Assembly (NCBI RefSeq): GCF_025860405.1
Contig: NZ_CP063785.1
Location: 4,402,001 to 4,466,000, forward strand
Reading direction: 5' to 3'
Origin: Tolypothrix sp. PCC 7712
GTDB taxonomy: Bacteria; Cyanobacteriota; Cyanobacteriia; Cyanobacteriales; Nostocaceae
Length of the DNA stretch: 64,000 nucleotides
Shown: positions 1 through 8,708 of the stretch, in pieces
Numbering within the stretch: the first letter of the stretch is position 1
Layout of the letters: the number at the start of each line of letters is the position of its first letter
Position numbers and translations under genes: made by a program
Notes under the pieces: model-generated
Seen by the model: the letters and a program-made list of their open reading frames with translations, nothing else
What the model was told of the DNA's origin: nothing
The model's database searches: none

Positions 1-933
1 GGTTTTGTCATCTGAGGTAGAAATCACCTGTTGTCCATTGGGGGTGACAGCGACGGTTTTGACCGCAGAATGATGACCCTTAAGGGTGAATAATTCCTCC
101 CCAGTTGCTAGATTCCAGACTTTGAGAGTTTTGTCATCTGAGGCAGAAATCACCTGCTGTCCATTGGGGGTGACGGCGACAGTATTTACCCACTGATGAT
201 GACCCTTGAGGGTGAATAGTTCCTCCCCAGTTGCCAAATTCCAGACTTTGAGGGTTTTGTCATCTGAGGCAGAAATCACCTGTTGTCCATTGGGAGTGAT
301 GGCGACAGCATTTACCGAAAAATAATGACCCTTGAGAGTGAATATTTCCTCCCCGGTTGCCAAATTCCAGACTTTGAGGGTCTTGTCATGAGAAGCAGAA
401 ATCACCTGTTGCCCATTGGAGGTGATGGCAACGGAACTTACTGAGTTAGTATGACCCTTAAGGGTACGAAGTAAGCGTCCGCCTGGTGGCGTTAAGCTAA
501 GAGTCAAGGGACATAGCCAAGGAGTAGTTGTCTTTTGCTTAATTTGTGCCAAAAATAAGCGAATGTCATTGGGCATTTTTTGATGTAGTAACCGTCCGTG
601 CAATTGACTTGCTAATTGCTGCTTATCTGTGACTAAAATATGGGCTGATAGTCTCAATGCACCTTGAATTAATTTGAGACATCTGACTTTCTCAGAGTTG
701 TATTTTGAATAATTTAATGTCTCTTCACGATCAATCAAATCATAGTCTTCAATTAGTCGTTGCATCCCAAACTCAGGATGGTGAAGCTTCGCCACCAAAA
801 AATCAAAATCAGTCAGGGTCTGGTAATACTTCTCTAAATTTTCCGACTTCACCAAGTTGGGTACTAAACTACCCAAGTAAGCACGTTGAAAAGCGGGACT
901 TTGTGCCGCTAACTTGTCAGCAAATTCTCCCAT
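1..933 (-). CDS. WD40-repeat protein, C-terminal part of a STAND pair (cut by left edge)
   Basis: The minus-strand frame from the ATG at 931-933 is open to the left edge, giving 311 visible residues without a stop. Residues 1 to about 153 are a helical linker. From about residue 154 there are WD40 repeats with 126-nt (42-residue) spacing; the repeat ends (Asp-Lys-Thr) recur at nucleotides 1, 127, 253 and 379. The phrase SLTPPGG just before the first repeat is typical of the linker in cyanobacterial NACHT/AAA-WD40 proteins. The start lies one base after the stop of the NTPase gene, in another frame, so the two are probably translationally coupled or arose by frameshift from one gene. The WD40 part would be the ligand-sensing propeller. 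The C-terminus is outside the window. Confidence 0.85.
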   Translation of the reverse strand, partial: MGEFADKLAAQSPAFQRAYLGSLVPNLVKSENLEKYYQTLTDFDFLVAKLHHPEFGMQRLIEDYDLIDREETLNYSKYNSEKVRCLKLIQGALRLSAHILVTDKQQLASQLHGRLLHQKMPNDIRLFLAQIKQKTTTPWLCPLTLSLTPPGGRLLRTLKGHTNSVSSVAITSNGQQVISASHDKTLKVWNLATGEEIFTLKGHYFSVNAVAITPNGQQVISASDDKTLKVWNLATGEELFTLKGHHQWVNTVAVTPNGQQVISASDDKTLKVWNLATGEELFTLKGHHSAVKTVAVTPNGQQVISTSDDKT

Positions 934-934
934 C

Positions 935-2500
935 TCAAGCCATCTTCCTTACAAGGTAGTCAGCAATGCGTTGATTAATCTCTTGAAATGGCTTCCGTTT
1001 AGGGTTTAGCTCCCGTTTTGCTTTTAAAAAGTCTAAAAAACTAGCATGATAGATGCTGTAGCAGATTTCTCCTTCTAAATATTGCAACTTCAAATACTCA
1101 ACCAACTCATATAAAACTGATTGCACATCATATTCATCCTGTTCGGTAATTGCCGCTATCATTTCACAAGGAATTGGTGTACCAATCTCCACTAAAATAA
1201 ACAGAATAAATACCTTTATTTCTTGGGGTTTTTCATCTATCCCCATGCGCTGCCAATGGACTTGATAATAATCTTGCAGACCAGCGGGTAATTGCTTTAA
1301 ACTCAGGTCATCATAGTCACCTTTAGCAATTCCTGGCAAAACATAGCGCAGATACATGAAATTGTTTTCACTCTTATTTGCTACCTGCTCAACAAAATCG
1401 TCATCAGAAATATTGCGGTTTTGAATCCATTGCTTAATTGCATTTTTATAGTCTGGATCGTCATTTAAAAAGAACCGAATATACTCCTTGATATCTTCAC
1501 GACTCAAGTTAACATACTGACTTCGCCTTAAATCTAGCTCCTCCATCGGGACATCTGGAGCATACAAGTGTTTTGTCTCTATAGTATATGGTCTTCTAGT
1601 CAGCAGAAAATAGACACGTTCTGGTAGCGCCGTTGGTAAATCTAAAAGATTCCCCCCTGGTTTTTGTTCCACTTCATCCAGCGCATCAACTACAATTACC
1701 AGACTTTCACTAACGGTCATTTTTCTGCTAACTTGTTCTAGTAATTCCGCTAAATTAGCATTGTCCACATTTTGCAACTGGTAACGCTTAATTAATTGTT
1801 TGCGAATACTTTCAAGAAATAGAGCCGGTCGATTGCGTCCCTCGGAGCGAATATTAAAATAGCATGGTGATTTATTGTCCCAAACGTATTTAGCCGCGAT
1901 GGCACTTTTCCCCATCCCTGCATCACCCACCACTGTAAAGTAACCACTGCGATTTTTATCACAAAATTGCTTAAATGTGTCAAAAACAAACTGACGACCG
2001 CAAAATGAGCGAACTTTTTCTTTAATTAATGACTTAAATTCCCTGGGATACTCATCTAAATTCCATTCTGGGAAGGGTTCAAAATCTTTAGCTTTGCTTT
2101 TTTTAGCAACATTAATAAATATTTCTCCAAACTCCTCTAACTCCGAGCTCAATTCAATTCTCAACAATCGGATATCAAATTCTAAATCCGTTCCCTGCAA
2201 AAACTTTTCTACTTCCTTGACAAAACCTAAAGGATTATTGGCAGTATAAGCACTCCAAAAGGCTTTTTTAATCTTTGTTTCCCTAAAAAGATTCAGCATG
2301 GCTTCCGGCTTACCAACACCATACTCAATTAAAGAGTAGACATAAACACCGTCAATATCTTTGGGTGGTTGTGCTGGGTCAAAATTAAATTGTTTTAAAA
2401 GTCTGACTACAGTTTCATTGCGTTGAGCTTGATTAATTACTAGAGAAGCCGCAGGTTTAGCAAGACTCTTCAGTGCTTTCACTACAATATCAATACTCAT
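935..2500 (-). CDS. STAND-type (NACHT/AAA-like) NTPase
   Basis: 521 residues. Residues 1 to about 165 form an N-terminal domain that I do not recognise. An FCGR linker motif follows at about 167-170, then the NTPase: Walker A GDAGMGKS at 192-199, Walker B LVIVVDALDEV at 267-277 and a sensor-like TRRP at 301-304. The remainder is helical, as in STAND winged-helix and linker regions. STAND proteins are signalling switches that oligomerise on sensing a ligand; in bacteria many act in defence or programmed death, but no role is shown here. The sensor half is encoded by the next gene rather than fused. The ATG at 2498-2500 is the first usable start after a noncoding stretch. Confidence 0.85.
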   Translation of the reverse strand: MSIDIVVKALKSLAKPAASLVINQAQRNETVVRLLKQFNFDPAQPPKDIDGVYVYSLIEYGVGKPEAMLNLFRETKIKKAFWSAYTANNPLGFVKEVEKFLQGTDLEFDIRLLRIELSSELEEFGEIFINVAKKSKAKDFEPFPEWNLDEYPREFKSLIKEKVRSFCGRQFVFDTFKQFCDKNRSGYFTVVGDAGMGKSAIAAKYVWDNKSPCYFNIRSEGRNRPALFLESIRKQLIKRYQLQNVDNANLAELLEQVSRKMTVSESLVIVVDALDEVEQKPGGNLLDLPTALPERVYFLLTRRPYTIETKHLYAPDVPMEELDLRRSQYVNLSREDIKEYIRFFLNDDPDYKNAIKQWIQNRNISDDDFVEQVANKSENNFMYLRYVLPGIAKGDYDDLSLKQLPAGLQDYYQVHWQRMGIDEKPQEIKVFILFILVEIGTPIPCEMIAAITEQDEYDVQSVLYELVEYLKLQYLEGEICYSIYHASFLDFLKAKRELNPKRKPFQEINQRIADYLVRKMA

Positions 2501-2759
2501 ATTCGCTAAGGGTGGAGATAATTGTTACACCTTTAAGGTATCTTAGCGAAAAATCACAGAAATTAGCCCTTGTAAAGCTATATTACAGCAATAGCTAGCT
2601 CTTACTTCTTCCTCTGCGTTCTCTGTGTTCTCTACAGTTCGATTTTACAGAGATATTTTTGTCTCACGCAGAGGCGCAAAGGCGCAGAGAATAACAATAG
2701 AGGTGTTGCAATAGTGACATTTCGACTGACAAACACCAAACTTCAGCCTCTGAACCGCA
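2501..2759. other. Noncoding spacer upstream of the STAND gene
   Basis: I see no gene here. The stretch at about 2610-2690 is a repeat type common in Nostocales, built from CTCTGCG/CTCTGTG and GCAGAGGCGCAAAGGCGCAGAG words. The promoter of the STAND gene should lie just after 2500 on the minus strand, but no clear box stands out. Confidence 0.5.
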
Positions 2760-2990
2760 ATGTTCTCGCTGGAAACCGAAACATTCTCGTTTCAAACCTG
2801 AACATTCTCGTTTAGAACCCGAACATTCTCATTTCAACCCAGAACATTCTCGTTTCAAACCAGAACATTCTCATTTCAACCCAGAACGTTCTCGTTTCAA
2901 CCCAGAACGTTCTCGTTTCAACCCAGAACATTCTCGTTTCAAACCAGAATATTCTCATTTCAACTCAGAACGTTCTCGTTTTAAACCTGA
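2760..2990 (+). repeat. Eleven tandem 21-bp units, open in one frame
   Basis: Eleven consecutive 21-bp units lie at 2760, 2781, 2802 and so on to 2970, with consensus close to ACATTCTCGTTTCAAACCTG plus A. The plus frame containing CAT at 2782 is open through all units and reads a heptapeptide close to His-Ser-Arg-Phe-Lys/Asn-Pro-Glu, ending at TAA 3055-3057. There is no ATG, GTG or TTG in frame after the upstream TAG near 2690, so I do not call a gene. The frame overlaps the 3' end of the minus-strand permease gene. It could be a pseudogene tail, a spreading minisatellite or a structured RNA. Confidence 0.9.
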
Positions 2991-3010
2991 AGCATCAAAT
3001 ATCAGAGGTG

Positions 3011-3817
3011 TTAATCCTCTTGTTCAACTGCGCTTTCGTGCCATTTACGTAAGATAAAGTCCGATAAAGCACTCAAGCTGACGAAAATTAACACACCCAA
3101 CCCCGTAGTCAAGAATAATGCGGCGAACATTCGCGGAATTTGCAGGTTATAGCTGGAAATGAGAATGCGATAGGCGATACCGGATTTTTCCCCTCCAGTT
3201 CCCGCGACAAATTCCGCGACAACTGCGCCAATTAAAGCTAAACCACCGCTAATTTTTAACCCACCTAAGAAGTATGGCATAGCACTGGGTAAGCGGAGAT
3301 ACAGCAGGGTTTGCCAACGAGAAGCTTTGTAGAGTTGAAATAAGTTAAGTAAATTGCGGTCTACACTGTTGAGTCCCAAAGTAGTATTAGAGACGATGGG
3401 GAAAAAGGCGACAATCCAGGCGCAAACTACTAAGGCGGCGAAGGTGTTGTTTTTGAGCCAGAGAATAATTAAAGGTGCGATCGCAACTATGGGCGTTGTC
3501 TGTAAAATAACTGCATAGGGAAAGAAACTGCGCTCAATCCATTTGCTTTGGGTAAACAATATTGCTATCAATAACCCAGAAATTGCAGCCGCAACAAAGG
3601 CGACAATGGTTATTTGTAGAGTAATTAATAAGGATGAGAACAACTCATTCCAATCACTAATTAAGGTTTGCAATACTAAGATGGGGCTAGGGAGAATATA
3701 GGGCGGTAATTGTGTAATTCGCACGAATATATCCCACAATAGCAACGCGAAAATCCCCACTAATACGGGTGCAAAAATATCAGGTGATAGTAATTTGGGG
3801 CGACGTTTAAATAGCAT
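3011..3817 (-). CDS. ABC transporter permease, SsuC/ThiX-type
   Basis: 268 residues with about six hydrophobic segments and a C-terminal half typical of the BPD_transp_1 fold, including the cytoplasmic loop that contacts the ATPase (near LYKASRWQTLLYLRLPSAMP). Family members import sulfonates, nitrate, taurine or thiamine precursors. The nearest binding protein of matching type is the NMT1/THI5-like protein at 7610-8674, which suggests a pyrimidine or thiamine precursor, but substrate is inferred only. It lies downstream of its ATPase gene on the same strand, separated by about 135 bp. Its last codons overlap the open frame of the 21-bp repeats on the other strand. Confidence 0.85.
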   Translation of the reverse strand: MLFKRRPKLLSPDIFAPVLVGIFALLLWDIFVRITQLPPYILPSPILVLQTLISDWNELFSSLLITLQITIVAFVAAAISGLLIAILFTQSKWIERSFFPYAVILQTTPIVAIAPLIILWLKNNTFAALVVCAWIVAFFPIVSNTTLGLNSVDRNLLNLFQLYKASRWQTLLYLRLPSAMPYFLGGLKISGGLALIGAVVAEFVAGTGGEKSGIAYRILISSYNLQIPRMFAALFLTTGLGVLIFVSLSALSDFILRKWHESAVEQED

Positions 3818-3953
3818 CCTTTTCTAAATAAGGCTTTTAATTAAAGATAACTCGTTAGGGGTGTCATTTGTCTTTAGTCATTTGTCATTTGTGAAGGTTT
3901 TAGGTTTATTGAAATTTCGTGATGCGGTTTATTTCTTTACTTTTTTTATTTAT

Positions 3954-4727
3954 TCAAAATGCCACCTTTGGGGAATAATTCATCGCTATTTCTAGAGATT
4001 GGGAAACCTGGCGACAATATTCGTTATACAAAGATGAGGTACGAAATTCCTCGCTACGGGGGTAAGGTGCAGTAATTTCAATATCTGCAATCATCCGTCC
4101 GGGGTTTGTCCCCATCACTACTACCCGATTTGATAAATACACTGCTTCGTATATATTATGGGTGACAAAAACCACTGTCCAATGGTGTTGATACCATAAA
4201 TCTAGTAAGTCACTGTTGAGTTTACTGCGGGTGATTTCATCTAAAGCCCCAAAGGGTTCATCCATTAAGAGAATATTTGGTTGCGTCACTAAAGCCCGCG
4301 CAATTGATACTCGCATTTTCATCCCCCCAGATAACTCACGGGGGTAACTACGCTCAGATTTTTCTAATCCTACTAATGCCAATGTTTGCTGCACTAAACT
4401 ATTAGCATCTTTTTGAGAAATTCCCGCTAGCTTTAACGGTAGGCGGACATTTTCTTTCACATTAGCCCAAGGCATCAGTGCTGCATCTTGAAACACAAAG
4501 GCGAGTTTGCGTGCTTGGGGAGACAAACCCCAGTCAATAGTACCAGAACTGATGCGCCCTAGTCCGGCAATTAATTTGAGGACTGTACTTTTACCACACC
4601 CAGAAGGGCCGACGATGCTGATAAATTGTGATTCTGGGATAGTTAAATTTAAGTCTTGCAGCGCCACTGTGCCATTTTTGTAGACTTTGCTAATGTGGCT
4701 GAGTTGAATAGCGGGAGGGTTATTCAT
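3954..4727 (-). CDS. ABC transporter ATPase, SsuB/ThiZ-type
   Basis: About 257 residues from the ATG at 4725-4727; an alternative ATG at 4760 adds eleven residues unlike the family. Walker A is GPSGCGKST, the Q-loop is FVFQDAALMPW, the signature is LSGGMKMR, Walker B is ILLMDEPFGALD and the switch histidine is in VTHN. The DEPFGALDE form and the signature are typical of ATPases in nitrate, sulfonate and NMT1-type importers. It would power the permease at 3011-3817. The gene lies on the same strand as the amino-acid importer upstream but about 250 bp from the zinc-ribbon gene, so it may have its own promoter. Confidence 0.88.
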   Translation of the reverse strand: MNNPPAIQLSHISKVYKNGTVALQDLNLTIPESQFISIVGPSGCGKSTVLKLIAGLGRISSGTIDWGLSPQARKLAFVFQDAALMPWANVKENVRLPLKLAGISQKDANSLVQQTLALVGLEKSERSYPRELSGGMKMRVSIARALVTQPNILLMDEPFGALDEITRSKLNSDLLDLWYQHHWTVVFVTHNIYEAVYLSNRVVVMGTNPGRMIADIEITAPYPRSEEFRTSSLYNEYCRQVSQSLEIAMNYSPKVAF

Positions 4728-4983
4728 TAGAAACAGGTAGAGAATAGCCTGCGATCGCATTAATTATCGTAAACCCTATTGCCACTCTCAAGCATTTCTC
4801 AACCTTTATTTTTCTTCACTCTGTGTCCTCTGTGTCTCTGCGGTTGATTTACAAGCACAAATTTATCCGCATTTATCTACGTTTATCCTCTTCCATTCCT
4901 GCGGAACGCTACGCGAACGGCGGTTAATTTTTTATTCTTGTACCTCATCAATATGCTGAATCGTTATAACGCAACCTATTTAT

Positions 4984-5187
4984 TTAATCATCAGGAAATT
5001 GCCAAGAAGAAATACTTTCAACATCTTGGCTATTGCATTGAGTACAAGTAGCATCAAATCTTGAATCCATCCATTCATAACCACAAGCACGACAATGACA
5101 GAAAATATTATTGCGGTTGGCATCTTTTAATCCTTGATACCATTGCTGTAGTTCTTCAGCCTTTTCAAAAGGAGAATTATCAGACAT
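4984..5187 (-). CDS. Small zinc-ribbon protein
   Basis: 67 residues. Cysteines occur as CHCRAC and, 14 residues later, CTQC, a rubredoxin-like or zinc-ribbon arrangement that should hold one metal ion. The rest is acidic and soluble, without signal peptide. It stands alone between two ABC transporter modules on the same strand. I do not recognise a named family; a nucleic-acid-binding or protein-interaction role is possible, but not shown. Confidence 0.65.
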   Translation of the reverse strand: MSDNSPFEKAEELQQWYQGLKDANRNNIFCHCRACGYEWMDSRFDATCTQCNSQDVESISSWQFPDD

Positions 5188-5303
5188 TTAGATAAGCCTT
5201 GAAAACTAAGTAAATCGGTAAAAATCAACCAAACTCTTACCAATGACAAATGACTAAGAACAAATGACAGCCCTAGCCAATTATCTTTAACCCACCGCCC
5301 AAC

Positions 5304-6038
5304 TTACAACATTTTTTCTAAGAATTGCTTCGCGCGATCGCACTGTGGATTCTGGAAAAATTCACCAGGGGTAGTGTCTTCTGCTAAAATACCTTGGTCG
5401 AGAAACATAATCCGACTGGCTACTTCTCTAGCAAACCCCATTTCGTGGGTAACTATCGCCATTGTGATTCCGGTTTGCGCTAAGTTTTGCATCACTTGTA
5501 GCACGTCTTTGACCATTTCCGGGTCTAATGCAGAGGTGGGTTCATCAAAGAGAATCATCTCCGGTTCCATTGCTAAAGCACGGGCTATGGCAACTCTTTG
5601 TTTCTGTCCCCCTGATAATTTAGATGGGTACACATCTGCTTTTGCTTCTAAGCCGACTTTTGTGAGTAACTCTAGCGCTTTATTTTCGGCTATTTTTTTA
5701 TCTACTTTTTTCACTTTAATTGGCGCATAGGTGACATTTTGCATCACTGTCATGTGGGGAAATAAATTAAAGTGTTGAAACACCATCACCAATTGTTGCC
5801 GAACTTGTCCGATATTGATTTGAGGATGAGTTATTTCTTGATTATGAAAATAAATTTTACCTTTGCTGGGACGTTCCAGCAAATTCATGCAACGTAAAAA
5901 TGTAGATTTACCTGAACCAGAAGGGCCGAGAATCGCTACAACTTCACCTTGGTGAATTTCTGTGGAGATATTTTTGAGTACGTCGAGTTTACCGAAGGAT
6001 TTACACAAAAATTCTGTCCGAATTAAGACGTTACTCAC
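5304..6038 (-). CDS. Polar amino-acid ABC transporter ATPase (GlnQ/BgtA-like)
   Basis: 244 residues, the usual length for GlnQ/HisP ATPases. Walker A is GPSGSGKST, the Q-loop is MVFQHFNLFPHMTV, the signature is LSGGQKQRVAIARAL, Walker B is MILFDEPTSALDPE and the H-loop is VTHEMGFAREV. These are diagnostic of the polar amino-acid uptake family. Its first 8 nt overlap the end of the fused binding-protein/permease gene, so the two are co-translated and form one importer, comparable to the Bgt glutamine and basic amino-acid system of Anabaena and Synechocystis. Confidence 0.92.
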   Translation of the reverse strand: MSNVLIRTEFLCKSFGKLDVLKNISTEIHQGEVVAILGPSGSGKSTFLRCMNLLERPSKGKIYFHNQEITHPQINIGQVRQQLVMVFQHFNLFPHMTVMQNVTYAPIKVKKVDKKIAENKALELLTKVGLEAKADVYPSKLSGGQKQRVAIARALAMEPEMILFDEPTSALDPEMVKDVLQVMQNLAQTGITMAIVTHEMGFAREVASRIMFLDQGILAEDTTPGEFFQNPQCDRAKQFLEKML

Positions 6039-7530
6039 TTTGTCTTAACCTCCTTTCTAAAACCGATGCACCAAAGGTTAAACCCATGACTAAAGCATAG
6101 TAAATAAACCCTGCAAACAGTAGCGGCTCAAAGTAAATATATTTATTTGCACCGACAATTTGAGCGCTGCGTAAGATTTCTACTACTCCAATTGTCGAGA
6201 CTAAAGCTGAGTCTTTCAATAGTCCAATAGTTTCATTTACCAAAGCCGGGAGAATGTTTTTTAAGGCTTGGGGTAAGATAATGTCCCACATCATCAAGCC
6301 ATAAGGAACACCCATAGACATCGCCGCTTCCGTTTGTCCTTTATCTACCGCTTGAATTCCCCCACGGATGGTTTCGGACATATAAGCGCCAGAGTTGAGG
6401 GTAAAGGTTAGCACTCCTGCTGTTAAAGCTGAGATGTCATAGCCTGTTAGTTGGGGTGTGGCATAGTAAACTAACGCTAACTGTAATAGTAATGGTGTAC
6501 CGCGAAATATAGAGGTATAGGCGTTAGCTAGCCAAGTCAGGGGTTTGATTCCCGTAATTTTGCAAAGAGAGAGAATTGTCCCCCAAATTAACCCTAGAAA
6601 TACTGAGAATAGAGTAAACAATAACGTTAGGGGAATACCTTTGAGGATAAAAGGTATTTCGGGGATGATTCTCGTAAAGTCTAAATTCAAACCACCTTTA
6701 GCTGGTGCTGAAGAGACGTTAGTAGCGGCGGTAGTTTGGGAGAACCATTTAGTTACTAATTGCTTGAGTTCGCCTTTTTGCTGCATTTGTTGCAAAGCTT
6801 GGTTAAAAGGCTGTACCAAAGGAGAACTTTTCGGAAAAGCGATCGCCGAACCACTGGCTTCTTCAGAAGGAATGACGTTAAACTCTAACTCTGGGTTGGC
6901 TTGGGCAAATCCCCTCGCTACAGTATCTTCCACAATGGCAGCATCAATTCGCCCAGATTTAATTTCTTGAATGGCTTCTGGTACTTTATTAAGTTGTTTT
7001 AGCTGAATTCCGGTAACTTTCTCAGCTATTTTTTTAGCATTTTGCTCTTGAATAGTCCCCAACTGTACCCCTACTTTCTTCCCCGCTAAGTCTTGGGGTT
7101 GCTGAAGATTGCTAGTTTTCGGGGCGACAATGGTATCTTTAGCTTCGTAATAAATAATCGAGAAATCAACATTTTTCTTGCGTTCTGGGGTGGGAGTCAT
7201 CCCCGCCATCACAAAATCAGCGCGATTGGCTTGGAGTGCAGGGATTAAGCCATTAAAATCGGATTCCATTACCTGGAGTTTAAACCCCAGTTTTTGCGCC
7301 AGATTTTTAGCAATATCAATATCAAAGCCAACAATTTGGCGATCGCCTCCTTGAGTATCATAGAACTCATAAGGGGGATAATCTGGCGAAGTAATCAATG
7401 TCAGTGTATCTTTGCCTACAGATGAAGCTGCGTTGAGAGAATAGCTTTGACCTGTGACAATACTTATGACAACCATTGCTGCAAACAGCAAGGTTAATAT
7501 TTTTCGTTTAGGGTATGGGGCATTGGGCAT
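6031..7530 (-). CDS. bgtB: Amino-acid ABC transporter, fused binding protein and permease (BgtB-like)
   Basis: 499 residues. A hydrophobic leader (about 10-35) precedes a periplasmic solute-binding domain (about 40-270: SPDYPPYEF, GFDIDIAKNLA, ADFVMAGMTPTPER). A linker rich in Ala and Ser follows, and a HisM/GlnP-type permease occupies about 280-499, with the EAA-like AAMSMGVPYGLMMWDIILPQ. This fusion is known from cyanobacterial BgtB, which takes up glutamine and basic amino acids. The ATPase gene overlaps its end. The annotated ATG lies in a heptamer array (ATGCCCAATGCCCC), so the original start may be a few codons further in. Confidence 0.85.
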   Translation of the reverse strand: MPNAPYPKRKILTLLFAAMVVISIVTGQSYSLNAASSVGKDTLTLITSPDYPPYEFYDTQGGDRQIVGFDIDIAKNLAQKLGFKLQVMESDFNGLIPALQANRADFVMAGMTPTPERKKNVDFSIIYYEAKDTIVAPKTSNLQQPQDLAGKKVGVQLGTIQEQNAKKIAEKVTGIQLKQLNKVPEAIQEIKSGRIDAAIVEDTVARGFAQANPELEFNVIPSEEASGSAIAFPKSSPLVQPFNQALQQMQQKGELKQLVTKWFSQTTAATNVSSAPAKGGLNLDFTRIIPEIPFILKGIPLTLLFTLFSVFLGLIWGTILSLCKITGIKPLTWLANAYTSIFRGTPLLLQLALVYYATPQLTGYDISALTAGVLTFTLNSGAYMSETIRGGIQAVDKGQTEAAMSMGVPYGLMMWDIILPQALKNILPALVNETIGLLKDSALVSTIGVVEILRSAQIVGANKYIYFEPLLFAGFIYYALVMGLTFGASVLERRLRQSE

Positions 7531-7544
7531 GGGAGATTGAGTAT

Positions 7545-7606
7545 TTCTTACCTTGTCCCCCTCTGCTCCCCTGCTTCCTCTGCTCCCTCTGCTTCCTCAT
7601 CCCAGT
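7545..7606. repeat. CTCTGCTCCC / TGCTTCC degenerate tandem array
   Basis: The spacer between the NMT1-like binding-protein gene and bgtB is filled by short degenerate direct repeats of CTCTGCTCCC and CTGCTTCC type, one of several array types in this genome. Confidence 0.7.
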
Positions 7607-7609
7607 CCC

Positions 7610-8674
7610 TCAAACTTTGTAATACTCTACACCTTTATTGACAAATTGCAGGGTAAATGAGTCTTGATACTTAACATTCGACTGGGTAATTCCAGATAGC
7701 ACCATGTTGTCAAATACTAATTTCCACCTAGCCTCACTCATCGCCCCAATTCCAAGTTTTTCTGCAGTATCAGAAATTACAATTCCATATTCTTTGAGTT
7801 TGGTAAGACTATAAGCCAACTGCTCATCTGTCATTTCTGGATTCGCTTTCTTGATTAAATCATTACCAGGTTGAGGATTTTCTAAGTAACTATACCAGCC
7901 CTTAATTGAGGCATCAACAAAGCGTGTTACCAAGTCGGGATTTTTGTCTACTAATTCTCTCTTGGTCTCAATTGTAGTTGCGTATGTGGGATAACCATAA
8001 TCTGCTAGTAAAAACACTATCGGTTTAAAACCACCTTGCTTTTCAACCGCGAATGGTTCTGAAGTGATATATCCTTGTTGCGCTGAGGTTTTGTCAGCCA
8101 AAAAGGGAGCAGGATTGAAGTTGTAAGGGCGTTTTTGTGCGTCGGTAAAACCATACTTAGCTTTTAGCAGTGGCCAATAAGTAACGTTTGCAGCAGCGGA
8201 TACATAAATCGGTTTGCCTTTGAGGTCGGCAAGGGTTTTAATTGCTGTGTTGGGATGGGTAATGATACATTGAGGGTCTTTTTGAAAAATTGCTGCTACG
8301 GTAATTTTGGGAATGCTTTGTGCTACTGCATTGATAGCATCAATACCAAAACCCATGAAAAAATCTACTGCACCACCCATCAATAACTGGGTACCACTAG
8401 GTACTTGCGGGCCACCCATTTTAATGGTGACATCAAGACCGTGATTTTTGTAAATTCCAGTTGCGATCGCCTGATAAAATCCGCCGTGTTCTGCTTGTGC
8501 TAACCAATTTGTACCAAAGGTTACTTTATCTAACCCAGAAGTTGTCATTTTTTCAGAGTTGCTATTAGCACAGGCACTCACGATGCTACTACCTATACAT
8601 AAGGAAGCATACTGAAGAAATTGGCGGCGATTCAGGTTATCAAATGTTGCTGATGCGGATGGCGGCTGATTCAT
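7610..8674 (-). CDS. NMT1/THI5-like ABC substrate-binding lipoprotein
   Basis: 354 residues. The N-terminus combines a twin-arginine motif (NRRQFLQ, about 16-22) with a hydrophobic stretch and a lipobox ending at VSAC, so export by Tat and lipid anchoring are likely. The mature part is of the NMT1/ThiY family (FGTNWLAQAEHGGFYQA; GADFFMGFG-like and GKPIYVSAAANV regions), which binds pyrimidine precursors of thiamine or related amidines. No TPP riboswitch is visible upstream. Its partner permease and ATPase are probably those at 3011-4727, about 3 kb downstream beyond the amino-acid transporter. It sits 35 bp after the TPR gene. Confidence 0.85.
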   Translation of the reverse strand: MNQPPSASATFDNLNRRQFLQYASLCIGSSIVSACANSNSEKMTTSGLDKVTFGTNWLAQAEHGGFYQAIATGIYKNHGLDVTIKMGGPQVPSGTQLLMGGAVDFFMGFGIDAINAVAQSIPKITVAAIFQKDPQCIITHPNTAIKTLADLKGKPIYVSAAANVTYWPLLKAKYGFTDAQKRPYNFNPAPFLADKTSAQQGYITSEPFAVEKQGGFKPIVFLLADYGYPTYATTIETKRELVDKNPDLVTRFVDASIKGWYSYLENPQPGNDLIKKANPEMTDEQLAYSLTKLKEYGIVISDTAEKLGIGAMSEARWKLVFDNMVLSGITQSNVKYQDSFTLQFVNKGVEYYKV

Positions 8675-8708
8675 GGGATAAAATAAGGCCTCTATTTACT
8701 GGGGTGTT

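Noticed and set aside
705..959. 84-residue plus-strand frame
   Set aside because: It is antisense to the WD40/linker coding frame and has no family resemblance.
2760..2990. Possible CRISPR array
   Set aside because: The units are contiguous 21-bp tandem repeats without spacers.
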